From: an uncultured Methylococcaceae bacterium
GTDB lineage: Bacteria; Pseudomonadota; Gammaproteobacteria; Methylococcales; Methylomonadaceae
Length of the DNA: 64,000 nt
Direction of reading: 5' to 3'
NCBI GenBank assembly: GCA_903945605.1
Contig: CAJAWH010000056.1
Span: 1-64,000, forward strand
The translations under genes were made by a program, and so were the position numbers. This document shows, in pieces, positions 29,045 through 37,076 of the stretch. Every line of letters starts with the position of its first letter. Within the stretch, counting starts at the first letter, position 1. The notes beneath the pieces were generated by a model, which was not told the origin of the DNA, did not search any database, and saw only the letters and a list, made by a program, of their open reading frames with translations.

Positions 29045-30025
29045 TCAAACGCCATCAAAATAATGCCCCGCCCCCAATAATGGGGTTCTGGGATTGCTTG
29101 CCACTTTAACGGATAGGGTCTCCAGCAAGCCATAAAAACGGCCTTTGCTTTTAAATGCTTCTAAGAATCTGCCATCCTGCAAAACCGGCAATATTTTTGG
29201 GGCTATGCCGCCACCGATAAACACGCCGCCGGTTGCCAGACATTTCAAGGCCAAATTGCCCGCTTCAGCCCCGTACAGTTCAACAAATAGCCGGACGGCG
29301 GTAACACAAGCCTCGTCTTCGCCTTGTACGCCCAAGCGCGAGATAATGGCGTTACGGTCGATACCTTCTTGGTCTGCTTGGGGCACGGCGGGACACGCTG
29401 GTGCCACACCTTCGGCACAGACAAAATCGTACAACTGGCTAAAGCCATTGCCTGAGATAACGCGCTCACAGCTGACATGCCCGGGGAATAACGGGCGCAA
29501 ATAGGCCAATAGGCGGTCTTGTTGGTCGTTTTGTGCCGCTAAGTCGCAATGTCCGCCTTCAGTGGCCATAGGTTGGTGGCGGCTGCCATCCCAGTACAAA
29601 ATGGCCTCGCCCAAGCCGGTGCCGGCGGCGATCACGGCAATATTGCCGGATTGCTTTTGTGCCAGCGGGTTCAGTTCAATCAGGTCACTGTCTGGCAAAT
29701 GCAACATACCCAAGGCCATTGCTTCCAGGTCGTTCAGCAGTTTTACACGGTCGGTGCCCAGTTTGCTTTGTAGGGCGGTGGTGTCCAACAACCACGGCAA
29801 ATTGGTGGTTTGGCAACGCCCGTTGACCACCGGCCCGGCCACCCCCAAGCAAGCCGAAGACAGGCTTGTGCCTTCGGGTAAAAAAACATCCAGAATGTCG
29901 TCAAAGCGGGTAAATTCCTGGCTGGAAAAAGTCTGTTCAAGCACTTCCTGTAAGCTGTTGTCCGCTTGCCTGCTATACAGCGCCAAAACTGTTTTGGTGC
30001 CGCCAATATCACCGGCTAAGATCAT
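29045..30025 (-). CDS. glk: Glucokinase (Glk family)
   Basis: Phosphorylates glucose with ATP; 326 residues, close to the usual 321. The phosphate-binding loop LAGDIGGTKTVLALY (3-17) is present, as are LNDLEAMALGM, the hexose-binding PMATEGGHCDLA (about 152-163) and GGVFIGGGIAPK near 268. It ends 1 kb before pntA and starts just downstream of the GH15-like gene on the same strand (24-base gap), so the two are probably co-transcribed in alpha-glucan or glucose metabolism. Confidence 0.94.
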   Translation of the reverse strand: MILAGDIGGTKTVLALYSRQADNSLQEVLEQTFSSQEFTRFDDILDVFLPEGTSLSSACLGVAGPVVNGRCQTTNLPWLLDTTALQSKLGTDRVKLLNDLEAMALGMLHLPDSDLIELNPLAQKQSGNIAVIAAGTGLGEAILYWDGSRHQPMATEGGHCDLAAQNDQQDRLLAYLRPLFPGHVSCERVISGNGFSQLYDFVCAEGVAPACPAVPQADQEGIDRNAIISRLGVQGEDEACVTAVRLFVELYGAEAGNLALKCLATGGVFIGGGIAPKILPVLQDGRFLEAFKSKGRFYGLLETLSVKVASNPRTPLLGAGHYFDGV

Positions 30026-30049
30026 GCTACCCTCCTGTTGAGGCTTTAT

Positions 30050-33000
30050 TTAATGATGGTCAAGCAAGTGTACCAAAGCATCGAGCATTGCGTTAGCCAC
30101 ATGGTGCGGAGGTTGTTGGTAAAACGCTTGCCAAGCGAGCGTCTTATAATCGCCGTACTGGTCATGATGGTCGGGATGCGCTTGTAACCAGCTGATTCTT
30201 ACTGCGTGGCCAATCAATATATCGACCACCAGCATATCATCAATGTGTAACGGGTGACTGTCAATAACCGAAGCAATGGCCTTTAACGCTTCCACATGCA
30301 GTTGCCGATAAACCGGCGACTGGATTTTGTTCAGTAAGTGGTTGACATGCAGCTTAAAGCTTTGTTCACCGGGAGTGTTTTGCGAAAGGATGATGTCGCT
30401 GTCCAAACAGTTTTTGCTGTTCAGTTTATCGCCGATCACCAAGCCTTTGCAATGGTGCAGGATAGTCCATACACTGGTGAAAAAAGCCTTGTCTTCGCGC
30501 CCGACACTGCCTTTTTGCTCGCGCCATTCATACCAGCCATTGCCTTCGCCACGGTCTTTAGGGTTGCTGCTGGCCGGGAAGCGTATCTGTCCCAATGCGC
30601 GGCAATCACCCTCGAAATGCAAGGATTCCGCCACACCCAATTGGTCTTCGGTATTGCTGTAGTCTTCCAACGTTTCCCGCAATTTTACCGACAACTCGTA
30701 AGGCGGCAATGACAACAGTTCGTTAAACGCCTGCCCTAAAGAATTGCACTGGCTCTCGCGCTGCTGACGGACAATCAGCAGTTGCAAGATATGCCCGACC
30801 CTGACCGTGTACATGTCGGTGAACAATTCAGGGTGGGCTTTGACCAACATGCCCAAATACAACACCAGTTCTTGGATGATGATACGCTCGCTGGCATCGT
30901 TGTTGAACGCGTTAATGGTCTGCAATATTTCTGAAGAATCGGCAGGGCGTTTCATGGTGGCTTTGCCGCTGTAAACCCGCCCCAAGGTCAAGTTATGCTG
31001 GCGCACCAACAATTCGGTGGCGGCCTGTTCCAGATTAATGTCATATTTGCCCAGTAACCCGGCACAACGCCTGACCACATACCAGGCGTGTTGGTCGCCT
31101 GCCCGCGCATAAACTTCTTCCAGCAAATCGCGGACGGTACAGGCTTTATCGCCGCCTGCCCGCAACGGGGTGACAAAATCCAAACCATGACGGCTGGCCA
31201 ACAAACTGAGTGCTTCCATGTGTGCAAACAGATTGCCGTTGCTGTTGAGTGCTGCCAACAAGCCCACGTCGCCGCCAATCTCCCATTCTGTCAGCAAGGC
31301 TGCTGGCAGTGGTGTTGCGGGCTGCCCGCTATCAGGTAACACCGCTTGGCAAGGCCGTTCCACTTCTTCCCAAGTGGCGGTTGAAAATTGGAAGTCGTGC
31401 AGGTAATTGATTTTTTCGTAGCTGGAAGTGGCAATAAAATCGCCCAAAAAACCCAGTTCCACGGCTATCGCCTGACAGCTGCCAGACTGTAATTCTTTGA
31501 TAAAGCTAATTAATACGGCACGGTTTTGGCTATCGAGCATATTTTGCCGGATATTCATCACCACCAGCGGGTTGCCCGTCCTGTCCCAATGTTTGGCGAT
31601 ATAGGAGAACTCCAAGCGCAAGCGCTGGATCAGTAAGCGGTTGTCCATTGCCAGATAAAAGCCTTTTTGGCTGAGGCATTGCGGGGCAAACACCAATTTT
31701 TCGCCGGACAAGATATACAGCTTGGAGGTTGCCAAGGTACGCAATTGCCGCAACGGCCGACCGGTCAGGCCAATGCGGTCATTGCGCCCAACGTGGGTAT
31801 AAGCGGCGGCAAGCTCCATAGCCTCCCTGACTTGGATGGGCGAAATTTCCGCCAAGGTTTGGGCGCTGATGCCAGCCGCCAACAAATCCGCTTGCACCGC
31901 CTCATCCTGTGCCAACAAGGCCACTTGCAGCTTGTCGAATGGCTGGCTAGCCGCTTTGTGCCGCCCCAACGGGTCGATATCGGCAATAGCCAGCAAGCCA
32001 TCTTGAATCAAGCAGCCCAAAATAAACAGGCTTTGCGCCCACACCAGCGGTACATTCTCGTTAGGGATGCGGTTTTGGCTTTGCGGTCGGGCTTTTTCGG
32101 CGGCAATGTCCTCTTTTGCCACTTTATACAGCTCCGGCAACAAATACTGCCCGTTCTGCCTGACCAGTAGCCCTTGCAGTTTTTCCCGATACATGGCAGC
32201 GGCTTCGATATCGCCAGCACATAACTTATTAAGCAGCAGATAAGTGAAAAACAGCGGCCATTCACATTCAATGGCTTGGAATTGCTTCAACTCCTGCGGG
32301 TCATAATGCAGGCGGCGGCTATCCTCTAGGGTGGTTTGGTGGCCATCGAGCAAAAAGCGTTTGCAACCGTAGCGGCCCTGCAGTTTTTCGCAAATCAGTG
32401 TTTCCGTGTTGGTGCGGATAGTCGGGTTGTCAATGGCAAAAGCGGGGAAGCCCGTGATGGACAGCAGGGCCGAATCGGTTTCTTTGGACATCGACTCCCT
32501 AGGCAACAATGATTCTAGGGCGATACGGGTACGGGCAATATCGTCGCTAATGACATGGATAACCGAGGCTTGCCCGCCGTCTTTGCCAAACAAGTTGAAG
32601 CCGGACAGGGCTTCCAATGCGGCCTTTGCCATACCCATGGAACTGGCATTAAGTTCGGCTATGCCGTGGTTGATTTTATTGCCGCGCTCCCATATACCGT
32701 AATCCGGTGTCCGGTAGGCACGGCTGATGTAATGGACTAAGTTTTGGACAAAATTGACTTCATTAAGAGTAAAAATAATCCGTAAACCCGATGCCGTCAT
32801 TTGCGCCAGCATCAATAAAAACAGCGAGGTGGCATCCAGTTGCAAATGCCCCCATTCATTATCGCCCACCACCACCGCACCGGATTTGGTGTCGTATTTG
32901 GCGTGCAAGGCATCCAATGGGTTTTGCGTGTGCTTGAATTTTTCTACTTTTGGGGCTTGGCGCATCATGGCCGTCAACAAACCGCGCATTAGCTTAACGG

Positions 33001-33247
33001 TGCTTTGCTCCAGCAGGTAGGTTTTGCCAGGGTCTACACCGCTGCGGCGATAGGCCAGCGCCAAACCCCATGCCGCCAAAATACTGTAAACATTATCGCG
33101 TACCCACGCATCGGTATAGTTGCCGTGGACAGTGACGGCGGTGCTGGCGGGCAGCAAACCGCTGACCCAATCTTGACGGTTCAGGATAATATCCTGTACT
33201 TGTTGGTAATACTGGTCTAGTGGTTGTGGATCGCCATTGGTTTTCAT
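30050..33247 (-). CDS. Phosphorylase kinase alpha-subunit-like / glycoside hydrolase family 15-like protein
   Basis: A 1065-residue protein related to the regulatory alpha/beta chains of eukaryotic phosphorylase kinase, whose N-terminal half is a GH15 glucoamylase-like (alpha/alpha)6 barrel. Matching segments are YTDAWVRDNVYSILAAWGLA near residue 45, DNEWGHLQLDATSLFL near 130 and NKINHGIAELNASSMGMA near 190. Whether it hydrolyses glucans or only binds them cannot be told. The ATG at 33247 follows GGAGG; the longer frame from 33358 adds unlike sequence. It lies upstream of glk on the same strand, which suggests a role in glycogen or maltodextrin metabolism. Confidence 0.85.
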   Translation of the reverse strand: MKTNGDPQPLDQYYQQVQDIILNRQDWVSGLLPASTAVTVHGNYTDAWVRDNVYSILAAWGLALAYRRSGVDPGKTYLLEQSTVKLMRGLLTAMMRQAPKVEKFKHTQNPLDALHAKYDTKSGAVVVGDNEWGHLQLDATSLFLLMLAQMTASGLRIIFTLNEVNFVQNLVHYISRAYRTPDYGIWERGNKINHGIAELNASSMGMAKAALEALSGFNLFGKDGGQASVIHVISDDIARTRIALESLLPRESMSKETDSALLSITGFPAFAIDNPTIRTNTETLICEKLQGRYGCKRFLLDGHQTTLEDSRRLHYDPQELKQFQAIECEWPLFFTYLLLNKLCAGDIEAAAMYREKLQGLLVRQNGQYLLPELYKVAKEDIAAEKARPQSQNRIPNENVPLVWAQSLFILGCLIQDGLLAIADIDPLGRHKAASQPFDKLQVALLAQDEAVQADLLAAGISAQTLAEISPIQVREAMELAAAYTHVGRNDRIGLTGRPLRQLRTLATSKLYILSGEKLVFAPQCLSQKGFYLAMDNRLLIQRLRLEFSYIAKHWDRTGNPLVVMNIRQNMLDSQNRAVLISFIKELQSGSCQAIAVELGFLGDFIATSSYEKINYLHDFQFSTATWEEVERPCQAVLPDSGQPATPLPAALLTEWEIGGDVGLLAALNSNGNLFAHMEALSLLASRHGLDFVTPLRAGGDKACTVRDLLEEVYARAGDQHAWYVVRRCAGLLGKYDINLEQAATELLVRQHNLTLGRVYSGKATMKRPADSSEILQTINAFNNDASERIIIQELVLYLGMLVKAHPELFTDMYTVRVGHILQLLIVRQQRESQCNSLGQAFNELLSLPPYELSVKLRETLEDYSNTEDQLGVAESLHFEGDCRALGQIRFPASSNPKDRGEGNGWYEWREQKGSVGREDKAFFTSVWTILHHCKGLVIGDKLNSKNCLDSDIILSQNTPGEQSFKLHVNHLLNKIQSPVYRQLHVEALKAIASVIDSHPLHIDDMLVVDILIGHAVRISWLQAHPDHHDQYGDYKTLAWQAFYQQPPHHVANAMLDALVHLLDHH

Positions 33248-33356
33248 GGTAGGAGCCTCCTTCCGAAGTAAAGAGTGGAAACGAAATGGGCATTGGCAGG
33301 GATGGTATGGCACACTGGCAATAAGCCCAATGTGGCTAAAGCTGTTTTCTGCAATC

Positions 33357-33394
33357 AAAAAAAAAGCGCTTTATCCTTATCCTGGATAAAGCGC
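33357..33394 (-). terminator. Intrinsic terminator facing the GH15-like gene
   Basis: Perfect 11-bp stem GCGCTTTATCC/GGATAAAGCGC with a 7-base loop, followed on the minus strand by nine T. It ends a minus-strand transcript that starts somewhere in 33395-33900, where no convincing gene is seen, so the transcript may be a small RNA. Confidence 0.8.
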
Positions 33395-33793
33395 AACCAC
33401 CTTACAAACGGCAACAAACACTACAAGGTTTAACACGACACAGAAAACTAACATCTTGCAAAGATTATTGCAGTTAGTGTGCCATTTTATTATTTTCCCG
33501 TAAAAAAATAGTAACCCACTAAAAAACAAACAAATGTATGGATTAAGGAAGATGTCGTGCATTTGAGTGAATCAATAGCACCAAGTGGCGATGCACGAAA
33601 AAAGCCCTTATTGGATGGCAATCGCACAAAATTGGTGCATTGTGGGCAGTTGCAGTCAAAACACCCTATCACCTGCTGCTATCTATGCAGACTTAAGCGC
33701 CACAATCGGTTATATTGTTAAGGACTTTGCCGGACTTGCCAAAACCGCCAATACTGTCATGTGGTCAGTGCGGCGGCAGCCCATACCCGTACT

Positions 33794-33856
33794 GTTGCGG
33801 GAAAGGCTTTAGCCTTGATGGTCTGGGCCAAAGCCTTTCCCGCAACAATAAAATAT
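33794..33856. repeat. Perfect 17-bp inverted repeat before the repeat-motif protein gene
   Basis: GTTGCGGGAAAGGCTTT (33794-33810) and AAAGCCTTTCCCGCAAC (33840-33856) pair exactly. After one mismatch a further GCC/GGC extends the stem. It ends 44 bases before the ATG at 33901 and would sit in that gene's leader or just upstream of it. No T-run follows. Confidence 0.75.
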
Positions 33857-33900
33857 TACCAATGTGTTGCGCTTCCACGCGCTCTTGATGAGGAACTTTC

Positions 33901-35739
33901 ATGGAACTTTTTTTACAGGCTTGGCAGCCGCTCGTAGCTGATTGGCTTGCTTTAACACTGGCAAACCCGGCGTATGCAGCCACTATTGCCGGTATTGTCT
34001 GGTTATTGACCGCCATGCTGGGCGCTATTAGGGCCAGAAGCCTAAAAAAGCTTATTGTCCAACGACAACAAGCCTTGGACGATGCCAGCGGGCAATTGCA
34101 AATTGCCCAGCAAAACGTGGCAACCACTCAAGAGCAGTTGTTACAAGCCCAAGCCGATGCTGATCAGGCACGGCAATCGGCACAACTGCTGCAGACACTG
34201 CTGCTCCAGCGCAATAACCAAGTGGCCGGTGTCATACAATCGTTGTCAATCAGCTTCGATATGGGTGAACGCCCCGTACCAGTGACAGATGACGTGCAAG
34301 CGGAAGCCCTGTGGGAACAACACGGACGGGCAGTCAATCAGTTGGTTGCCAGCTTGCGGGCGGAAAGCCAAGCCAAAACTGCGTGGCAAAACGATTGCCA
34401 AAGCGAAGCGGCAAAACGGGCCGCCTTGGAAGCACAGGTCATGCCCCTGCAAGCCATGCTGGGCGAGCATTCCGGACAAATAGAAGCACTGGTGGCCAAG
34501 CAAAATGACTACTTGGGCCATATCGCTCTGTTACAGCAAAAATTGACTGAACAAAATGAGTTATATCAACAGTTAGAACAACAGACCGAAGCTTCGTTGG
34601 AGCATTTTGCCCAATCTCATGCAGCGGATGCACAGCGCTTGCAAGAACTGGAGCAACAGCTGGCGGAGTTGGAAAACTACAAAAGCCAAAACAAGCAGTT
34701 ACAAGAAGCTTTAACCGCCCAAGAGAGCGAAATTGCCCGTTGGCAAGATCAGGCCAATAATGCCCTACCGGTAACGCGCCATGATGCAGTGGCAAAATTT
34801 GCCACGCATAATAACGGAGCGGTGTCCTCTCAAGCACTGCTAGCTTCTCCGGTCTTGCCTGATGACAGTACCAAAACTGACCCTGCAGAAGAGCCAGTCG
34901 TGTCAACTATGCCCAACATAGTATTAGAGCCGCCTGTAGAAGAACCTGCTGGACAAGCCGAAGCACACAACCCCTTGGGCTTTATGAAAAACCTGTTCGG
35001 CAAAAACAAGCCTGTACCGGTTGAAGAAATCTCAGAGGTTGAAGAATCACTTGCCGAGGCAGAACCTGAGCTTGTTGTGGCGGATGTGGAAGCGGTGGTT
35101 ATAGCGGAACCGGAAGAACAGCAGCACGCCGGACAGGCCGAAGAACATAACCCGTTAGGCTTTATGAAAAACTTGTTTGGCAAAAACAAGCCCGCAGCGG
35201 TTGAAGAAATCAGAGAAGTTGAAGAATCACTTGCCGAGACAGAACCGGCACAAGTGCCAGAGCCTGTTGCAACGAATGAGGAATTAGCGGTTGCACTGGA
35301 ACCGGAAGAACAGCAGCACGCCGGACAGGCCGAAGAACATAACCCGTTGGGGTTCATGAAAAACTTGTTTGGCAAAAACAAGCCCGCAGCGGTTGAGCCG
35401 ATTGAAGCAGTGGCAGAGACAGAACCTGAACCAGACACACTTACCCTGCAAAACGCTGATGTGGCAGGACATCCCGTACCAAGTGATCCGCTGGGCTTTA
35501 TGAAAAACATATTTAAAAACAAGCAGCCCGTTGAAATAGAGCCGCCACTGCCGATAGTTGAAGAAAAATACGATACGGAAATTGCAGAACCCGTCGCCGA
35601 CAATCCAGCGCTCGGCTTCATGAAAAAATTGTTCGCTAAAGCAGAACCGGCACCGATTGTGCTGGAGCCAGAACCAGAACCGCCGCTAGCGCCTGAAGAA
35701 ACGCCCGCCAAACCCAGCAATCCCTTCAAATTTTGGTAG
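33901..35739 (+). CDS. Unrecognised membrane-anchored coiled-coil protein with five NPLGFMKNLFGKNKP-type repeats
   Basis: I do not recognise this 612-residue protein. One membrane segment lies at about 21-42 (ANPAYAATIAGIVWLLTAML), followed by a basic RARSLKK. A Gln/Glu/Ala-rich coiled coil covers about 50-290. The rest is acidic, Pro/Glu-rich and probably disordered. It carries five copies of a short basic-hydrophobic motif, starting at residues 357, 417, 481, 529 and 568, and ends in NPFKFW. The motif looks like an amphipathic helix or docking peptide, so a multivalent scaffold is an inference. It is monocistronic; the ATG follows GAGGAAC. Neighbours do not fix a role. Confidence 0.85.
   Translation: MELFLQAWQPLVADWLALTLANPAYAATIAGIVWLLTAMLGAIRARSLKKLIVQRQQALDDASGQLQIAQQNVATTQEQLLQAQADADQARQSAQLLQTLLLQRNNQVAGVIQSLSISFDMGERPVPVTDDVQAEALWEQHGRAVNQLVASLRAESQAKTAWQNDCQSEAAKRAALEAQVMPLQAMLGEHSGQIEALVAKQNDYLGHIALLQQKLTEQNELYQQLEQQTEASLEHFAQSHAADAQRLQELEQQLAELENYKSQNKQLQEALTAQESEIARWQDQANNALPVTRHDAVAKFATHNNGAVSSQALLASPVLPDDSTKTDPAEEPVVSTMPNIVLEPPVEEPAGQAEAHNPLGFMKNLFGKNKPVPVEEISEVEESLAEAEPELVVADVEAVVIAEPEEQQHAGQAEEHNPLGFMKNLFGKNKPAAVEEIREVEESLAETEPAQVPEPVATNEELAVALEPEEQQHAGQAEEHNPLGFMKNLFGKNKPAAVEPIEAVAETEPEPDTLTLQNADVAGHPVPSDPLGFMKNIFKNKQPVEIEPPLPIVEEKYDTEIAEPVADNPALGFMKKLFAKAEPAPIVLEPEPEPPLAPEETPAKPSNPFKFW
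34969..35646 (+). repeat. Five in-gene repeats encoding NPLGFMKNLFGKNKP and variants
   Basis: Repeat units begin at 34969, 35149, 35341, 35485 and 35602. Units 1-3 are identical in protein over 15 residues; unit 4 reads DPLGFMKNIFKNKQP and unit 5 NPALGFMKKLFAKAEP. At DNA level about 100 bases at 35106-35205 recur at 35298-35397 with very few changes, an offset of 192 bases (64 codons), so this part was recently duplicated in frame. Linkers between units are Glu/Pro/Val-rich. Confidence 0.92.
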
Positions 35740-36000
35740 CCCAACAATCGGTCGTGATTTTTGCTAATGCCACGCAAAGGGCAAAACGTTGCAATGGCTT
35801 GTCGAGGCCCTGCACGTTCCCTGGGCGAAGTTGAGGGGCATTGCATTTGGGCAAGGCGGCTAGGCAAACAATAGCATGTTAGCTGGGCACGGCTTCAACT
35901 ACGCTCAGCCAACGTGACACGACACGCTTAGCCAACGCGCTGTGTTGCCCGCCCCTACGCCCACTGCCGCGTTATGCCCAGTTATCGTAAGCAACATCAG
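35740..36000. other. Convergent spacer with dispersed repeats
   Basis: Spacer between two converging genes. It holds a copy of the dispersed repeat as GGCTTCAACTACGCTCAGCC plus AACGTG (35888-35914), a second CGCTTAGCCAACGCG unit just after it, and an inverted relative CGTTCCCTGGGCGAAG (35814-35829). TAAGCAACATCAGTTA at the end resembles the TAACATCAGTTA found beside the copy near 28800. No gene. Confidence 0.55.
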
Positions 36001-36825
36001 TTAATCGTATATTTTCTTATCGACCTTGCCACCAAAACTCAGATTGGCCTTAAGGAAAACTAAGTCAGACCCTTCGGTCAAACCGAAACCAAGGCCAAAA
36101 GAGGCGGGTATGGTGTTAAACAACGGCGTGTGCAGGGTGGGGATCACATAGTGTTGTTGTTGAGGCAGCGGGGTGGCGTTATCCACCCTATTAACACCAC
36201 CGTAGAATTGTAGCCCTACCCGCGAACGCTCCGACAGCTGGTAGCTTGCCTCCCCCCGCCAACCGATCTCGAAAACCTCCTTGTGGTTAGCACCGACAAC
36301 CACTTTATCAATATCCGGCGCATTGACAATATAAGTCCAGTTACCGACCGATTTTTGCAGGGTCAGCATAAATTCTGATTCCAGTTGGTCGTCATTGAAC
36401 TTGGAACTCCACCATTCAATTTCACTGTACCAGCCGATATCAATTGGCAATTGCCCTGCCTCGGCAAAGCGCCCGCGAAAACGGAACTTTGATCCGGCAT
36501 ATTGCAAATCCCCCCCATCAGGACGCGCCAGATTGAGATAGTAGGCAAAATCCGTTCTGGTAGTCAGCCCGTATTCCATTTCCAGCGCGTAGCGCATCAT
36601 GCTTTGGCTGGCAAAGGTAGGCGAGCTGCCGCCGTCGCCTTCTTTATGTCCCGCCACGATGTAACTCGACAGCAATTGCGGGTCAAGATGGCCTTTGCCT
36701 GTCGTCTGGTAGCCATACACCTGAAATTCGAAAGGATCAACATCGGCAACAGCCGTTAAAGGCCCGCAGGCCATAAGTAACACACACAGCACAGCGGATA
36801 GTGTGGCTAGCCGATTGAGTGGCAT
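36001..36825 (-). CDS. Fur-box-associated outer-membrane beta-barrel-like protein of unknown function
   Basis: A 274-residue secreted protein. A signal peptide ends near AVADVDPFEF (about residue 27). The mature part alternates short aromatic-rich strands (IGWYSEIEWWS, YILNAPD-like, SRVGLQFYGGVNR, ASFGLGFGLTEGSDL) as in outer-membrane beta-barrels, though the last residue is Asp and not Phe. I cannot name the family. A 17/19 Fur box lies 28 bases upstream of the start codon, so it is probably expressed under iron limitation. The 5' end of a second copy is found beyond fic at 38312-38395. Confidence 0.75.
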   Translation of the reverse strand: MPLNRLATLSAVLCVLLMACGPLTAVADVDPFEFQVYGYQTTGKGHLDPQLLSSYIVAGHKEGDGGSSPTFASQSMMRYALEMEYGLTTRTDFAYYLNLARPDGGDLQYAGSKFRFRGRFAEAGQLPIDIGWYSEIEWWSSKFNDDQLESEFMLTLQKSVGNWTYIVNAPDIDKVVVGANHKEVFEIGWRGEASYQLSERSRVGLQFYGGVNRVDNATPLPQQQHYVIPTLHTPLFNTIPASFGLGFGLTEGSDLVFLKANLSFGGKVDKKIYD

Positions 36826-36889
36826 GGCAGTGTCCCTCGTAAATTAATGATAGCGAATGATAATCATTATCATCTATCTGTGTCAACAG
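36805..36889. repeat. Direct repeat copy A: promoter and first codons of the beta-barrel-like gene
   Basis: 85 bases running from GGCTAGCCGATTGAG to TGTCAACAG recur at 38312-38395 in the same orientation with about 80 percent identity by eye. The segment spans the first codons and the whole Fur-box promoter. Confidence 0.88.
36853..36871 (-). promoter_or_regulatory. Fur box of the beta-barrel-like gene
   Basis: The 19-base site GCGAATGATAATCATTATC matches the Fur consensus GATAATGATAATCATTATC at 17 of 19 positions and lies 28-46 bases before the start codon of the 36001-36825 gene. Iron-loaded Fur would repress transcription here. Confidence 0.88.
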
Positions 36890-37076
36890 ATTCGCATAGA
36901 ATAGTTGGGGCAGTCTGTAAACTAATCGGCAAAACTTATCACTAAGTTGCTTAAAATTATATTTAAAATCTTAATGATAGCTTAAAATAAATAATCGGTG
37001 TCAAGATCGGCACTTTTATCCGTTAGCGTATAATCAAGTCCAATAAAACAACCTATTATGCTAATTAAGTATCGGC

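Larger units (their letters stand above)
33248..33900. other. Gene-free spacer with a terminator and a long hairpin
   Basis: About 650 bases between divergent genes. It holds a strong minus-strand terminator (33357-33394) not attached to any known gene, and a 17-bp inverted repeat (33794-33856). Short frames at 33377-33562, 33490-33672 and 33585-33812 show no family features, and the first runs into the terminator stem. Confidence 0.55.

Noticed and set aside
33377-33562. Hydrophobic 61-residue minus-strand frame
   Set aside because: It ends inside the stem of a strong terminator, has no ribosome site and no family features.
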